Shown here: piece after piece, positions 25,547-34,614 of the stretch
How the letters are laid out: every line of letters begins with the position of its first letter
Numbering within the stretch: position 1 is the first letter of the stretch
Source: Maritimibacter dapengensis
Lineage (GTDB): Bacteria > Pseudomonadota > Alphaproteobacteria > Rhodobacterales > Rhodobacteraceae
Length of the DNA: 64,000 bases
Direction: 5' to 3'
Assembly (NCBI RefSeq): GCF_019218265.1
Contig: NZ_JAHUZE010000001.1
Coordinates: 1-64,000 of the forward strand
Program-made: the position numbers and the translations under genes
The notes under the pieces: model-generated
What the model saw: only the letters and a program-made list of their open reading frames with translations
Database searches by the model: none
What the model was told of the DNA's origin: nothing

Positions 25547-27465
25547 GGGGCGACCTCGCTGGCGAGAAAGGCCGCGAGTTGCGCCTGTGTGAAAGGTTTG
25601 GAAAGCGTCGGCGCCACGCCACGGCGCGGATCGCCGGGCGGGAGCGAAGACATCAGAACCATGGGCGCGGCAAGCCCCCGGTCCCGCAAAGCCGCGATGA
25701 GCCGGTCACCGGTCCATTCGCCGCCGAGATTGATGTCGGACAGGACCAGCCCGATCCCGTCGATCCCGGCAAGGTCCAGCGCCTCTTCACCGCTCTCGGC
25801 TTCGATCACCTGATGCCCGAGCGCGATCAGCATGTCGCGGACATCGGCGCGGATCTCCGACTGGTCCTCGACGAGCAGCACGAGGCGCGGGGCCGGGCCG
25901 GTGGCAGGCTTCAGCGGAAGCCGCATCGTCACCTGCGCGCCCCGGTCGGTGTTGGCGAGCCGCACCTGGCCGCCCGCCGCTTTCGCCTGATCGTAGACCA
26001 TGGCGAGCCCAAGTCCTGATCCCTCGCCGCCCTTGGTGGTGTAGAACGCGTCCAGCCCGTGTTCGAGCGCGTCGGGCGAGAAACCCGGCCCGGTATCGCG
26101 AACCTCGAATTCAAGCCATGTCTCGGCAACGGGGCGCGCCGTCACGCGGATCTCACCCGAGCCGTCCAACGCATCGCGGGCGTTCAGGATCAGGTTCAGC
26201 AGCGCATCCTGTACCGCGCCGGTATCGAGCAGGACCGGCGTGGCGGGTGCGTCGCAGATGATCGAGAGCGTCACGCCGTCGGGCAGGCTCGGTCCGGCAA
26301 GCGTCTCGGTTTCCGCCAGAAGTCGGGCGACCTCGACCGGTTCAGCGCGCACGATCCGTGCGCCGGACAGCGTCGCAATCCGGTCCAGCAAGGCACCGCC
26401 ACGCCGCGCCGCCCCCGTCGTCGCGTCGATCAGGTTACGCGCCTCGGGCGGCAAATCCATCTGCATCAGCTTTGCCTGCATTCCGAGGATGATGGTCAAC
26501 AGGTTCGAGAAATCATGCGCCATACCGGAGGTGAGCTGTGCCGCCAGCTCGCGTTTGCGCGTCTGCATGAGCGCGGCCCGCGCCTGTGCCTCCTCGGTCA
26601 CGTCCATCGACAGAAAATAGACACCCGTCACCGCACCGTCCTCGCCCACATCAGGCGTGAAGGCCACGCGCACCCGTCGCCCGGATGCTTCATCGGCAAA
26701 CTCGAGCACGCTCGCCGCGCCGTCGAGCGCCAGCTTCAGGTTTCCCTCGATCGTGGCAAACACCGCGTCGCCCAGCACGTCGCGCGTGTTCAGGCCAACG
26801 ATGTTTCGCGGGCGACCGGGAAGGACGCTGCCCAATTGCCGGTTCGAGTAAGTGTAGGTCAGGTTCCGGTCGATCCGCGCGATATGGGCAGGCATCATCT
26901 CGGCCGTGACGCGGGCGCGGGCCTCCATCTCGGTCAATTGCCGCTTGGCTTCTTCGAGCGCGGCATTGGTCGCGGCGAGCTCCCGGTTGGCATGCGACAG
27001 GTCTTCGGAATGGGCGATGACCTGATCCGACAATTCCGCGGACCGGGCGCGCAGCAGCGCTTCCTGCCGTTTGATCGCCGTGATGTCGGTATAGACCGTG
27101 ACCCAGCCACCTTGCGGCAGGGGCGAGCCTTCGACCGAGATCATCCTGCCGTTCGACCGGGACCGTTCCATGTAATGCGGCTCGAACGCGCGCGCGGCCT
27201 CGACCCGGTCGCGCACGAAAACTTCAGGGTCGTCCACCGGGCCGTATTCGCCCGTCTCCACAAGGTAGCGGATCGTATCCTCGAAATCCGCGCCGCGGGT
27301 AACGAGCCGCTTGGGCAGATTGAACATTGTCTGAAACGTGCGGTTGCCCACGACGAAGCGAAGCTCGCTGTCGTAGATCGACAGAGCCTGCTGGATCAGG
27401 TTCAGTCCGGCTTGCGTCAACGCCGCGATGTCCGGCGTCGTCGTGATGTCGTCCGTGTCGCTCAC
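25543..27465 (-). CDS. PAS-domain hybrid histidine kinase with receiver domain
   Basis: A 640-residue cytoplasmic sensor starting at a GTG behind GGGAGG. Order: PAS domain (residues about 20-110, with FVVGNRTFQTMFNLP), a coiled coil, a second PAS (about 195-300), HisKA with the phospho-acceptor in SGMAHDFSNLLTIILG, an ATPase domain (NLILNARDAL, DTGPGF, GSGLGLAMV), and a C-terminal receiver (LVLLVEDQSEI, LVLSDINLGGEW). There is no membrane helix, so it senses an internal signal. It is divergent from the acyl-CoA synthetase and overlaps its response regulator. Confidence 0.9.
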   Translation of the reverse strand: MSDTDDITTTPDIAALTQAGLNLIQQALSIYDSELRFVVGNRTFQTMFNLPKRLVTRGADFEDTIRYLVETGEYGPVDDPEVFVRDRVEAARAFEPHYMERSRSNGRMISVEGSPLPQGGWVTVYTDITAIKRQEALLRARSAELSDQVIAHSEDLSHANRELAATNAALEEAKRQLTEMEARARVTAEMMPAHIARIDRNLTYTYSNRQLGSVLPGRPRNIVGLNTRDVLGDAVFATIEGNLKLALDGAASVLEFADEASGRRVRVAFTPDVGEDGAVTGVYFLSMDVTEEAQARAALMQTRKRELAAQLTSGMAHDFSNLLTIILGMQAKLMQMDLPPEARNLIDATTGAARRGGALLDRIATLSGARIVRAEPVEVARLLAETETLAGPSLPDGVTLSIICDAPATPVLLDTGAVQDALLNLILNARDALDGSGEIRVTARPVAETWLEFEVRDTGPGFSPDALEHGLDAFYTTKGGEGSGLGLAMVYDQAKAAGGQVRLANTDRGAQVTMRLPLKPATGPAPRLVLLVEDQSEIRADVRDMLIALGHQVIEAESGEEALDLAGIDGIGLVLSDINLGGEWTGDRLIAALRDRGLAAPMVLMSSLPPGDPRRGVAPTLSKPFTQAQLAAFLASEVAP

Positions 27466-27673
27466 GTGGTCCTCCCGCGCGACAGTCTTACGCCCGTGCG
27501 CGGGAATGGAAAGCCCGCGCTTTTCGCACGCGCAGCACCTGTAACATTTCGTTAGATTCCGGAAAAACTCCGGTAATGTTTGACCGCGAACGATTGTTGC
27601 CGAAGGATGGGCCTGCTGTGGCGGGTCATGTCCGGCAAGCGCGCCGGGGAGGGCGCGCGAGGGAGGAGACATT

Positions 27674-29650
27674 TTGGCAGACGTTCAAACCGCGAGCAGC
27701 GGTCTTGAATCCATTCCGGCTCTGCTCGAGCGGAATGTGCATTCGTTCGGAAACCGCCCGGCCTACCGGGAAAAGGAATTTGGTATCTGGCAAAGCTGGA
27801 CATGGGCCGAAGCCGCCGAGGAAATCGACGCATTGGCGATGGGGCTGATCGCGCTTGGGATCGAGCGCGGCGATCACGTCGCCATCATCGGGCGCAACCG
27901 CCCGGCGCATTACTGGTCGATGGTCGCAGCGCAGAAATGCGGGGCCGTGCCGGTGCCGCTTTATCAGGACGCCAACGCGGAAGAAATGGAATACGTGCTC
28001 GATCATTCGGGCGCGCGATTCGTCATCTGCGGAGATCAGGAACAGGTCGACAAGGTGATCGAGGCGCAGGAACGCGTCCACAAGATCGAGCATGTGCTCT
28101 ATGTCGACAAGCGCGGGATGCGCAAATACGACCACGGACACCTCAACTGGTATCACGACGTGCAGGACGAGGGGCGCGCGGGCCATCACCGTCTCGAAGG
28201 CGAGATGCAGGAACGCACCGCCGAACTGGACTACGAGTCCACCTGCGTGATGCTCTATACCTCCGGGACGACCGGCAAGCCCAAGGGCGTCGTCCTGTCC
28301 AACCGCAACGTGATCGAGAGCGCGAAGAACTCGTCCGAATTCGACAAGCTCGGGCCGGGCGAGGACGTGCTGGCCTATCTTCCGATGGCCTGGGTCGGGG
28401 ATTTCATCTTCTCGATCGGGCAGGCGTATTGGACCGGGTTCTGTGTGAACTGCCCGGAAAGCGAAGACACGATGATGACCGACCTGCGTGAGATCGGGCC
28501 GACCTATTTCTTCGCTCCGCCGCGCGTGTTCGAAGGGCTTCTCACCACGGTCATGATCCGCATGGAAGACGCGACGCGGATGAAGAAATGGCTCTTCGAC
28601 CGCTACATGGAACACGCCCGCAAGGTCGGGCCGGCGATCCTCGACGGCAAGCCGGTCTCGGGCGGCGACAAATTCAAATACTGGCTCGGAAACCTCTTCG
28701 TCTATGGCCCCCTAAAGAACACGCTCGGGTTCTCGCGGGTGCGCGTCGGCTACACGGCGGGCGAGGCGATCGGGCCGGAGATTTTCGATTTCTACCGCTC
28801 GCTGGGCATCAACCTGAAACAGTTGTACGGGCAGACCGAGGCGACCGTGTTCATCACCCAGCAGCCGGACGGCGAAGTGCGGCCCGACACGGTCGGCGTG
28901 CCGTCCCCCGGTGTGGAGCTGAGGATCGCGGAGAGCGGCGAAGTCTTCTACCGCTCGCCCGGTACATTCGTCGAATATTACAACAACCCCGACAGCACCG
29001 CCTCGACCAAGGATGCCGAGGGCTGGGTCGCGACCGGCGACGCCGGGTTTATCGAGGAAGATACCGGGCATCTGCGCATCATCGACCGTGCGAAGGACGT
29101 GGGCAAGATGGCCGACGGTTCGATGTTCGCGCCCAAGTATGTTGAGAACAAGCTCAAGTTCTATCCCAACATCCTCGAGGCCGTGGTGTTCGGATCGGGC
29201 CGCGACTTCTGCACGGCCGCGATCAACATCGACCTCAACGCGGTCGGCAACTGGGCCGAGCGCAACAACATCTCCTATGCCTCCTATCAGGAGCTGGCGG
29301 GCCACAAGCAGGTGCTCGACATGATCCAGAACCATGTCGAAGAGGTGAACGAAAGCGTGGCGCGCGACCCGATGCTGTCGGGCTGCCAGGTCCACCGCTT
29401 CCTCGTGCTGCACAAGGAGCTCGACGCCGACGACGGCGAGATGACCCGCACGCGCAAGGTCAAGCGCGGCGTGATTTCCGAGAAATTCGGAGACCTGATC
29501 GACGCGCTCTACTCCGGCAAAACCGAGCAATACACCGAAACCGAAGTGACCTACGAGGATGGGCGCAAGGGCAAGATCAAGGCGACGCTGGAAATCCGCG
29601 ACGCCAAGGTGGTGCAGACCGCCAAGCCGGAAGGGGTGGCCGCCGAATGA
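27674..29650 (+). CDS. AMP-dependent long-chain acyl-CoA synthetase
   Basis: A 658-residue ANL-superfamily ligase that adenylates a carboxylic acid and joins it to CoA. It starts with TTG, supported by a strong GGGAGGAG site. A GC-rich hairpin (27639-27658) sits just before that site. Motifs: MLYTSGTTGKPKGVVLSN, LKQLYGQTEATVF, GWVATGDAGF, IIDRAKDV and a lysine-bearing C terminus. It leads the divergent liv-type operon and its stop overlaps the next gene by four bases. Related enzymes next to liv-type transporters activate fatty or aromatic acids taken up from outside. Confidence 0.92.
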   Translation: MADVQTASSGLESIPALLERNVHSFGNRPAYREKEFGIWQSWTWAEAAEEIDALAMGLIALGIERGDHVAIIGRNRPAHYWSMVAAQKCGAVPVPLYQDANAEEMEYVLDHSGARFVICGDQEQVDKVIEAQERVHKIEHVLYVDKRGMRKYDHGHLNWYHDVQDEGRAGHHRLEGEMQERTAELDYESTCVMLYTSGTTGKPKGVVLSNRNVIESAKNSSEFDKLGPGEDVLAYLPMAWVGDFIFSIGQAYWTGFCVNCPESEDTMMTDLREIGPTYFFAPPRVFEGLLTTVMIRMEDATRMKKWLFDRYMEHARKVGPAILDGKPVSGGDKFKYWLGNLFVYGPLKNTLGFSRVRVGYTAGEAIGPEIFDFYRSLGINLKQLYGQTEATVFITQQPDGEVRPDTVGVPSPGVELRIAESGEVFYRSPGTFVEYYNNPDSTASTKDAEGWVATGDAGFIEEDTGHLRIIDRAKDVGKMADGSMFAPKYVENKLKFYPNILEAVVFGSGRDFCTAAINIDLNAVGNWAERNNISYASYQELAGHKQVLDMIQNHVEEVNESVARDPMLSGCQVHRFLVLHKELDADDGEMTRTRKVKRGVISEKFGDLIDALYSGKTEQYTETEVTYEDGRKGKIKATLEIRDAKVVQTAKPEGVAAE

Positions 29651-30468
29651 ACACGCAAACCGCAGAAAGCTTCGTGACCGAGGATGGCCGCACCATCGGC
29701 GGCGTGGTCATGGAGATGAAAAACATCACGCTTCGCTTCGGCGGCGTCGTAGCGATCAAGGACATATCCTTCGACATCCGTGAAGGAGAAATCCGCGCGA
29801 TCATCGGCCCGAACGGGGCTGGCAAATCCTCGATGCTGAACGTCATCTCGGGCTTCTACGTGCCCCAAGAAGGCGAGGTCTGGTTCAAGGGCGGTAAACG
29901 GCCGCAGATGAAGCCTTACCAGGTGGCCCAACAGGGTATTGCCCGGACGTTCCAGAACATCGCGCTTTTCGACGGGATGAGCGTGCTCGACAACATCATG
30001 ACCGGGCGTCTGACCAAGATGCACACCAACATGTTCCAGCAGGCACTCTGGTTCGGCAAGGCAGAGCGCGAGGAAAACCAGCACCGCGAACAGGTCGAAA
30101 AGGTCATCGACTTCCTCGAGATCCAGAATATCCGCAAGACGCCCGTGGGCCGGTTGCCCTATGGCCTCAAGAAGCGTGTCGAACTGGCCCGTGCGCTCGC
30201 CGCCGAGCCGAACCTTCTGCTCTTGGATGAGCCGATGGCGGGGATGAACGTCGAGGAGAAAGAGGACATGAGCCGCTTCATCCTCGATGTGAACGACGAA
30301 TTCGGCACCACCATCGCGCTCATCGAACACGATATGGGCGTCGTGATGGACCTGTCAGACCGCGTCGTGGTGATGGATTACGGCAAGAAGATCGGTGACG
30401 GCACACCGGATGAGGTGCGCAACAATCAGGCGGTGATCGACGCCTATCTGGGGGTGGCCCATGACTGA
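29647..30468 (+). CDS. LivG-type ABC transporter ATPase
   Basis: A 273-residue ATPase of the branched-chain amino-acid type transporter. Walker A is GPNGAGKSS, Walker B is LLLLDEPMAGM, the signature motif is LPYGLKKRVELARAL, and the switch histidine lies in ALIEHDMGVV. A GIARTFQNI block and a long helical segment rich in Glu/Lys/Gln around 120-155 fit LivG. It starts four bases before the acyl-CoA synthetase stop, so synthetase and transporter are made together. Confidence 0.93.
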   Translation: MNTQTAESFVTEDGRTIGGVVMEMKNITLRFGGVVAIKDISFDIREGEIRAIIGPNGAGKSSMLNVISGFYVPQEGEVWFKGGKRPQMKPYQVAQQGIARTFQNIALFDGMSVLDNIMTGRLTKMHTNMFQQALWFGKAEREENQHREQVEKVIDFLEIQNIRKTPVGRLPYGLKKRVELARALAAEPNLLLLDEPMAGMNVEEKEDMSRFILDVNDEFGTTIALIEHDMGVVMDLSDRVVVMDYGKKIGDGTPDEVRNNQAVIDAYLGVAHD

Positions 30469-30571
30469 CGCACCGCTCATCGCAGCCCCGGGCTGCTCTT
30501 CGCAAACATCAGGCGAGAAAAGCGCAATGCGCTTGCCGAGCCGCGCGGTGACAGGAGAAACCCATGCCTGA
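30461..30571 (+). CDS. possible 36-residue coupling peptide between livG-like and livH-like genes
   Basis: An ATG frame starts inside the end of the ATPase gene (ATGA-type overlap) and its TGA lies inside the start of the permease gene. The peptide (MTDAPLIAAPGCSS... ETHA) has no recognised domain. The double overlap suggests a leader for translational coupling, but it may be chance. Low confidence. Confidence 0.25.
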   Translation: MTDAPLIAAPGCSSQTSGEKSAMRLPSRAVTGETHA

Positions 30572-31550
30572 TCAGCTTCTTTTCGCGATGGAAGTCACCC
30601 TGAACGGTCTGATGGCCGGGGTGCTCTATGCGCTCGTGGCGCTGGGCTTCGTGCTCATCTTCAAGGCGTCGGGTATCTTCAACTACGCCCAAGGCGTCAT
30701 GGCGCTTTTCGCGGCGTTGACATTGGTGGGCATTCAGGACGGTCAGGTGCCGTTCAGCCACCTCATCAACGCGATCTTCGGCACCGACGTGCACCATTTC
30801 GGCTGGCACGTCCCCGCGCTCCTCGCGATCCTGCTGACCGCCGGGGTCATGGTGTTGTTTGCGTGGATCGTGGAACGCTACGTCCTGCGCCACCTCGTCA
30901 ACCAGCCTGACATCATCCTGTTCATGGCGACCATCGGGCTCGCTTATTTCATGGAGGGCTTCGGCGACCTCATGTGGGGCGCGGACATCAAGAAGCTCGA
31001 CGTGGGTCTGCCGCAGGGCATCAACATCCCGATCGACGAAACGACCTATGGCTGGTTCGGCTACGGGTTCTTCATCGACAACCTCGACATCACCGCGACG
31101 ATCGTGGCCGTGATCCTCGTCGTGGCACTGACGCTGTTCTCGCAATACTCGAAACAGGGCCGGGCGCTCCGCGCCGTGGCCGATGACCATCAGGCGGCGC
31201 TGTCGGTCGGCATTTCGCTGCGCTTCATCTGGGTGCTCGTCTGGTCCATCGCCGGATTCGTCGCCCTCGTCGCGGGCATCATGTGGGGGTCCAAATCGGG
31301 CGTGCAGTTCTCGCTGTCGCTGATCGCGCTGAAGGCGCTGCCGGTCCTCATGCTGGGCGGCTTCACTTCGATCCCGGGCGCCATCGTCGGCGGCCTGATT
31401 ATCGGGGTTGGGGAAAAGCTCTTCGAATTCACCATCGGCCCGCTCGTGGGCGGCGCGACCGAAAACTGGTTCGCCTACGTCCTCGCGCTTCTGTTCCTCG
31501 TCTTCCGGCCCCAGGGGCTGTTCGGCGAGAAGATCATCGAGAGGGTCTGA
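30564..31550 (+). CDS. LivH-type branched-chain ABC permease
   Basis: A 328-residue inner-membrane permease with about eight hydrophobic helices. LivH marks include GLMAGVLYALVALGFVLIFK at the N terminus, FNYAQGVMAL, FSQYSKQGRALRAVADDHQAA (the cytoplasmic coupling loop) and GGFTSIPGAIVGGLIIGVGE. It pairs with the LivM-type permease. Downstream spacing to the next plus-strand gene is unusually large (about 320 bases) and holds a minus-strand frame. Confidence 0.92.
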   Translation: MPDQLLFAMEVTLNGLMAGVLYALVALGFVLIFKASGIFNYAQGVMALFAALTLVGIQDGQVPFSHLINAIFGTDVHHFGWHVPALLAILLTAGVMVLFAWIVERYVLRHLVNQPDIILFMATIGLAYFMEGFGDLMWGADIKKLDVGLPQGINIPIDETTYGWFGYGFFIDNLDITATIVAVILVVALTLFSQYSKQGRALRAVADDHQAALSVGISLRFIWVLVWSIAGFVALVAGIMWGSKSGVQFSLSLIALKALPVLMLGGFTSIPGAIVGGLIIGVGEKLFEFTIGPLVGGATENWFAYVLALLFLVFRPQGLFGEKIIERV

Positions 31551-31557
31551 CGATGCG

Positions 31558-31785
31558 CTACGAGGTGAAGATCGACACGATCAGGCCCACCGCGCCGATC
31601 ACGAGGAACAGAGCGGCCCCGGCGACGAGCGGAATGCCCAGCCAGACCGACAGACCGGTGACCGCGAGCGCGGCCAGGACCACGATCACGGCGACGAATT
31701 CGACCGTGTCGCGAAAAACGCTGCGCATGACGCTTCGCGCGCCTGTGAGTAACTGCTCCGAAAAGCTCTTCGCGTCGTCGTTCAT
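31558..31785 (-). CDS. possible small two-helix membrane protein, antisense in the liv operon
   Basis: A 75-residue frame on the strand opposite to the operon. It has a charged N-terminal stretch (MNDDAKSFSEQLLTGARS), then two hydrophobic helices (VEFVAVIVVLAALAVTGLSV and LVAGAALFLVIGAVGLIV) joined by a short loop. The composition is that of a real membrane protein, not a mirror of an opposing gene, because no plus-strand gene covers it. A start three residues upstream is also possible. Function unknown. Confidence 0.5.
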   Translation of the reverse strand: MNDDAKSFSEQLLTGARSVMRSVFRDTVEFVAVIVVLAALAVTGLSVWLGIPLVAGAALFLVIGAVGLIVSIFTS

Positions 31786-31872
31786 GGCCGAATCCATCCC
31801 CTCGGTGGCAACGATCCCACAGAGCCTAGTCCCTGAAACGGGCAGCAATCGGGCACAAATGAGGAGCCTCGC

Positions 31873-32121
31873 ATGACCAAGGTCATCGCCATTCTCAATG
31901 TCGTCGCCTGGTCCGGGTTCTGGGCTTTCGGCTACCTCGCCCTGACCGCGGCGGCCCCAAATGGCACCGAAGCGCTGGTTGCGTCGCTGCTTGCCGCGGC
32001 GGGCGCAGGCGTGGGGATGTACTGCTGGTTCCAGCTTGTCCGCCATTCCGAGGCCATCGGATACGCCAGGCCCGCCAACCGCGTGCCGGCCCATCTCAAG
32101 ACCCAAGAGGAGCGTTCCTGA
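31873..32121 (+). CDS. small two-helix membrane protein in the liv operon
   Basis: An 82-residue protein with two hydrophobic helices (residues 4-28 and 35-55) and a basic C-terminal tail (ARPANRVPAHLK). GAGGAG precedes the ATG at a good distance. Its stop overlaps the next start as TGATG, so it is translationally coupled to the LivM-type permease. It may be an accessory or assembly factor of this transporter. I do not recognise a named family. Confidence 0.6.
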   Translation: MTKVIAILNVVAWSGFWAFGYLALTAAAPNGTEALVASLLAAAGAGVGMYCWFQLVRHSEAIGYARPANRVPAHLKTQEERS

Positions 32122-33197
32122 TGCTTTACCGTGAGGCCGGAGACTTCAAGACCTCCTACCGTGACGACAGTCAGACCTTTCCGATCCGCTTCGATCGGAT
32201 GGCCTATTACGTTGCCATCGCCATCGCGTTTCTCGTGGTGCCCTTCGTCATCAACGATTACTGGGCGAACGCCGTCCTGCTTCCGTTCCTGATTTACGCC
32301 ATCGCGGCGCTGGGCCTGAACGTGCTGACGGGTTATGCGGGGCAGGTGTCGCTCGGGACCGGCGGTTTCATGGCCGTGGGGGCCTATGCCTGCTACAAGC
32401 TGATGACGGCTTTCCCGGACATCAACATCTTCTTCCACGTCATCATATCCGGCGGGATCACCGCGCTTGTCGGTGTGCTGTTCGGCCTGCCAAGCCTGCG
32501 GATCAAGGGCTTCTATCTTGCCGTTGCCACGCTCGCCGCGCAGTTCTTCCTGGTCTGGCTCTTCAACCGGGTGCCGTGGTTCTACAACTACTCCGCCTCC
32601 GGGCAGATTTCGTCGCCCGAGCGCACGGTATTCGGGATCAAGGTGACCGGGCCGGAGACCGAAGCCTGGGCCACGTATCTGTTCTGCCTCGTCTTCGTCT
32701 TCCTCTCGGCCTGGGTCGTACGCAACCTGACGCGCGGATCGGCGGGACGGAAATGGATGGCGATCCGCGACATGGACATTGCCGCCGAAATCATCGGGGT
32801 GAACCCGCTCCGCGCAAAACTCTCGGCCTTCGCCGTGTCGTCCTTCTTCGTCGGTATCGCGGGGGCGCTGTTCTTCTCGGTCTATCTCGGCGCGGTCGAG
32901 GTGGGCGAGGCGTTCGGCATCCAGAAATCGTTCCTCGTGCTCTTCATGATCATCATCGGCGGCCTCGGCTCTGTCTTCGGCAGCTTCGCCGGCGCGGCCT
33001 TCATGGTCCTCATGCCCGTGCTCCTGAAAAACGTTCTCGTGGGCGGCCTCGGCTGGGCCACGGACCTCGCCGCGCATCTCGAATTCATGATCGTCGGTGG
33101 ACTGATCCTGTTCTTCCTGATCGTCGAACCGCACGGGCTGGCGGCACTCTGGAAGGTCGCGAAAGAGAAACTCAGACTTTGGCCCTTCCCGCATTAG
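32121..33197 (+). CDS. LivM-type branched-chain ABC permease
   Basis: A 358-residue permease with about nine to ten hydrophobic helices. LivM marks: ALGLNVLTGYAGQVSLGTGG, GLPSLRIKGFYLAVATLAAQ, GRKWMAIRDMDIAAEIIGVN and a late MIIIGGLGSVFGSFAGAAF. It completes the membrane channel with the LivH-type subunit. It is translationally coupled to the small upstream gene and is followed by a leader hairpin before the binding-protein gene. Confidence 0.92.
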   Translation: MLYREAGDFKTSYRDDSQTFPIRFDRMAYYVAIAIAFLVVPFVINDYWANAVLLPFLIYAIAALGLNVLTGYAGQVSLGTGGFMAVGAYACYKLMTAFPDINIFFHVIISGGITALVGVLFGLPSLRIKGFYLAVATLAAQFFLVWLFNRVPWFYNYSASGQISSPERTVFGIKVTGPETEAWATYLFCLVFVFLSAWVVRNLTRGSAGRKWMAIRDMDIAAEIIGVNPLRAKLSAFAVSSFFVGIAGALFFSVYLGAVEVGEAFGIQKSFLVLFMIIIGGLGSVFGSFAGAAFMVLMPVLLKNVLVGGLGWATDLAAHLEFMIVGGLILFFLIVEPHGLAALWKVAKEKLRLWPFPH

Positions 33198-33214
33198 GCG
33201 GGGCCCAACCAAAA

Positions 33215-33229
33215 CGGGGGAGAACCCCG
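33215..33229 (+). promoter_or_regulatory. hairpin in the livM-livK spacer
   Basis: CGGGG (33215-33219) and CCCCG (33225-33229) can pair around a short GAGAA loop, 40 bases before the substrate-binding protein gene. Such spacer hairpins often stabilise the downstream message or lower read-through, giving more binding protein than permease. Confidence 0.35.
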
Positions 33230-33269
33230 GGACCCAAACATCGGAACCAACAATGGGAGGAAACACCCG

Positions 33270-34553
33270 ATGAAAACCAAACTAGCAACCCTGGCCCTGG
33301 GTGCCGCGCTTGCAGCAACGCCCGCGCTGGCCGAGCTGACATTCACGTCGCTCAGCTACCGCACCGGGCCTTATGCCGCGAACGGCATTCCTTTTGCCGA
33401 CGGCTATGCCGATTACTTCACGCTTCTGAACGAGCGTGACGGCGGCATCGGCGGCGAGATGGTCGAGCTGATCGAATGCGAAACCGGCTACAACACCGAG
33501 AAGGGTGTGGAATGCTACGAGTCGACCAAAGGCTCGGGCGCTCTGGTCTATCAGCCGCTCTCGACCGGCATCACCTACCAGCTGATCCCGAAAGCGACCG
33601 CTGACGGCATCCCGGTCCACTCGATGGGCTATGGCCGGACCTCGGCCAAGAACGGCGAAGTGTTCAACTGGATCTTCAACTACCCGGCCAACTACTGGGA
33701 CGGGGCTTCGGTGGCGATCAAGCACCTGCTGGATGAAAACGGCGGTGATCTGTCCGGCAAGAAAGTCGCGCTGGTCTATCACAACTCCGCCTACGGCAAG
33801 GAGCCGATCCGCACGCTCGAAGAGCTCGCGGCGAAGCACGGCTATGAACTCAGCCTGCTGCCGGTCGACCACCCCGGTCAGGAGCAGAAGTCCCAGTGGC
33901 TTCAGATCCGCCGTGACCGCCCCGACTACGTGATCATGTGGGGCTGGGGCGTCATGAACCAGGTCGCGATTCAGGAAGCGGTGAACATCCGCTACCCGAT
34001 GGAGAACTTCATCGGCATCTGGTGGTCGGGCTCGGAAAATGACGTGCTGCCCGCAGGCGAAGGTGCCAACGGCTACAAGGCGCTGACTTTCCACAACCTT
34101 GGTGACGACTACCCGCTCTATGCCGACCTTCAGCAATACGTGGTCGACGCGGGCAAGGCTGCCGGTGCCGGGGACAACCTTGGAACCGCGCTCTACAACC
34201 GTGGTCTCTACGCGGCGATGCTCGCCGCTGAAGCCGCGAAAACCGCGCAGGAGATGCACAGCACCACGACGCTGACTCCGGCGCAGATGCGTGACGGCAT
34301 GGAAAACCTCGAAATCACCGAGGCGAAAATGTCCGATCTCGGCCTACCGAATTTCGGCCCCGAGTTCAGCGTCTCCTGTCAGAACCACGGTGGTGAAGGT
34401 TATGCCGCCGTCGCGCAATGGGATGCGGCAGCGGGCGAATGGAGCCTGATCACCGACTACGTGCAATCCGACCTCGACGTGATCACGCCACTGGTCGACG
34501 AGGACTCCAAGATGTTCGCGGACGAAAGCGGCATCGAACCGGGCTGCATGTAA
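33270..34553 (+). CDS. substrate-binding protein of the liv-type ABC transporter
   Basis: A 427-residue periplasmic binding protein with a signal peptide (MKTKLATLALGAALAATPALA). The family layout of two lobes is visible: VYHNSAYGKEPIRTLEELA and the substrate-cleft region MWGWGVMNQVAIQEA. No lipobox is present, so it is soluble in the periplasm. GGGAGG precedes the ATG. Longer than LivK of E. coli, it belongs to the LivK-like type that often binds aromatic or carboxylic acids, which fits the flanking CoA ligases. Confidence 0.88.
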   Translation: MKTKLATLALGAALAATPALAELTFTSLSYRTGPYAANGIPFADGYADYFTLLNERDGGIGGEMVELIECETGYNTEKGVECYESTKGSGALVYQPLSTGITYQLIPKATADGIPVHSMGYGRTSAKNGEVFNWIFNYPANYWDGASVAIKHLLDENGGDLSGKKVALVYHNSAYGKEPIRTLEELAAKHGYELSLLPVDHPGQEQKSQWLQIRRDRPDYVIMWGWGVMNQVAIQEAVNIRYPMENFIGIWWSGSENDVLPAGEGANGYKALTFHNLGDDYPLYADLQQYVVDAGKAAGAGDNLGTALYNRGLYAAMLAAEAAKTAQEMHSTTTLTPAQMRDGMENLEITEAKMSDLGLPNFGPEFSVSCQNHGGEGYAAVAQWDAAAGEWSLITDYVQSDLDVITPLVDEDSKMFADESGIEPGCM

Positions 34554-34560
34554 ACCCAAC

Positions 34561-34591
34561 GTCCGGCCCGGGCGTTGTGCTCGGGCCGGAC
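34561..34591 (+). terminator. stable hairpin in the livK-livF spacer
   Basis: GTCCGGCCCG (34561-34570) pairs perfectly with CGGGCCGGAC (34582-34591) around an 11-base loop, right after the binding-protein stop. There is no T-run, so it may be a partial terminator or an mRNA-stabilising element. Confidence 0.45.
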
Positions 34592-34614
34592 CCCAACGAA
34601 CGACGGAAACCGCC

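Noticed and set aside
26059-27555. 498-residue plus-strand reading frame
   Set aside because: It is the antisense of the hybrid histidine kinase, whose PAS, kinase and receiver motifs are unmistakable.
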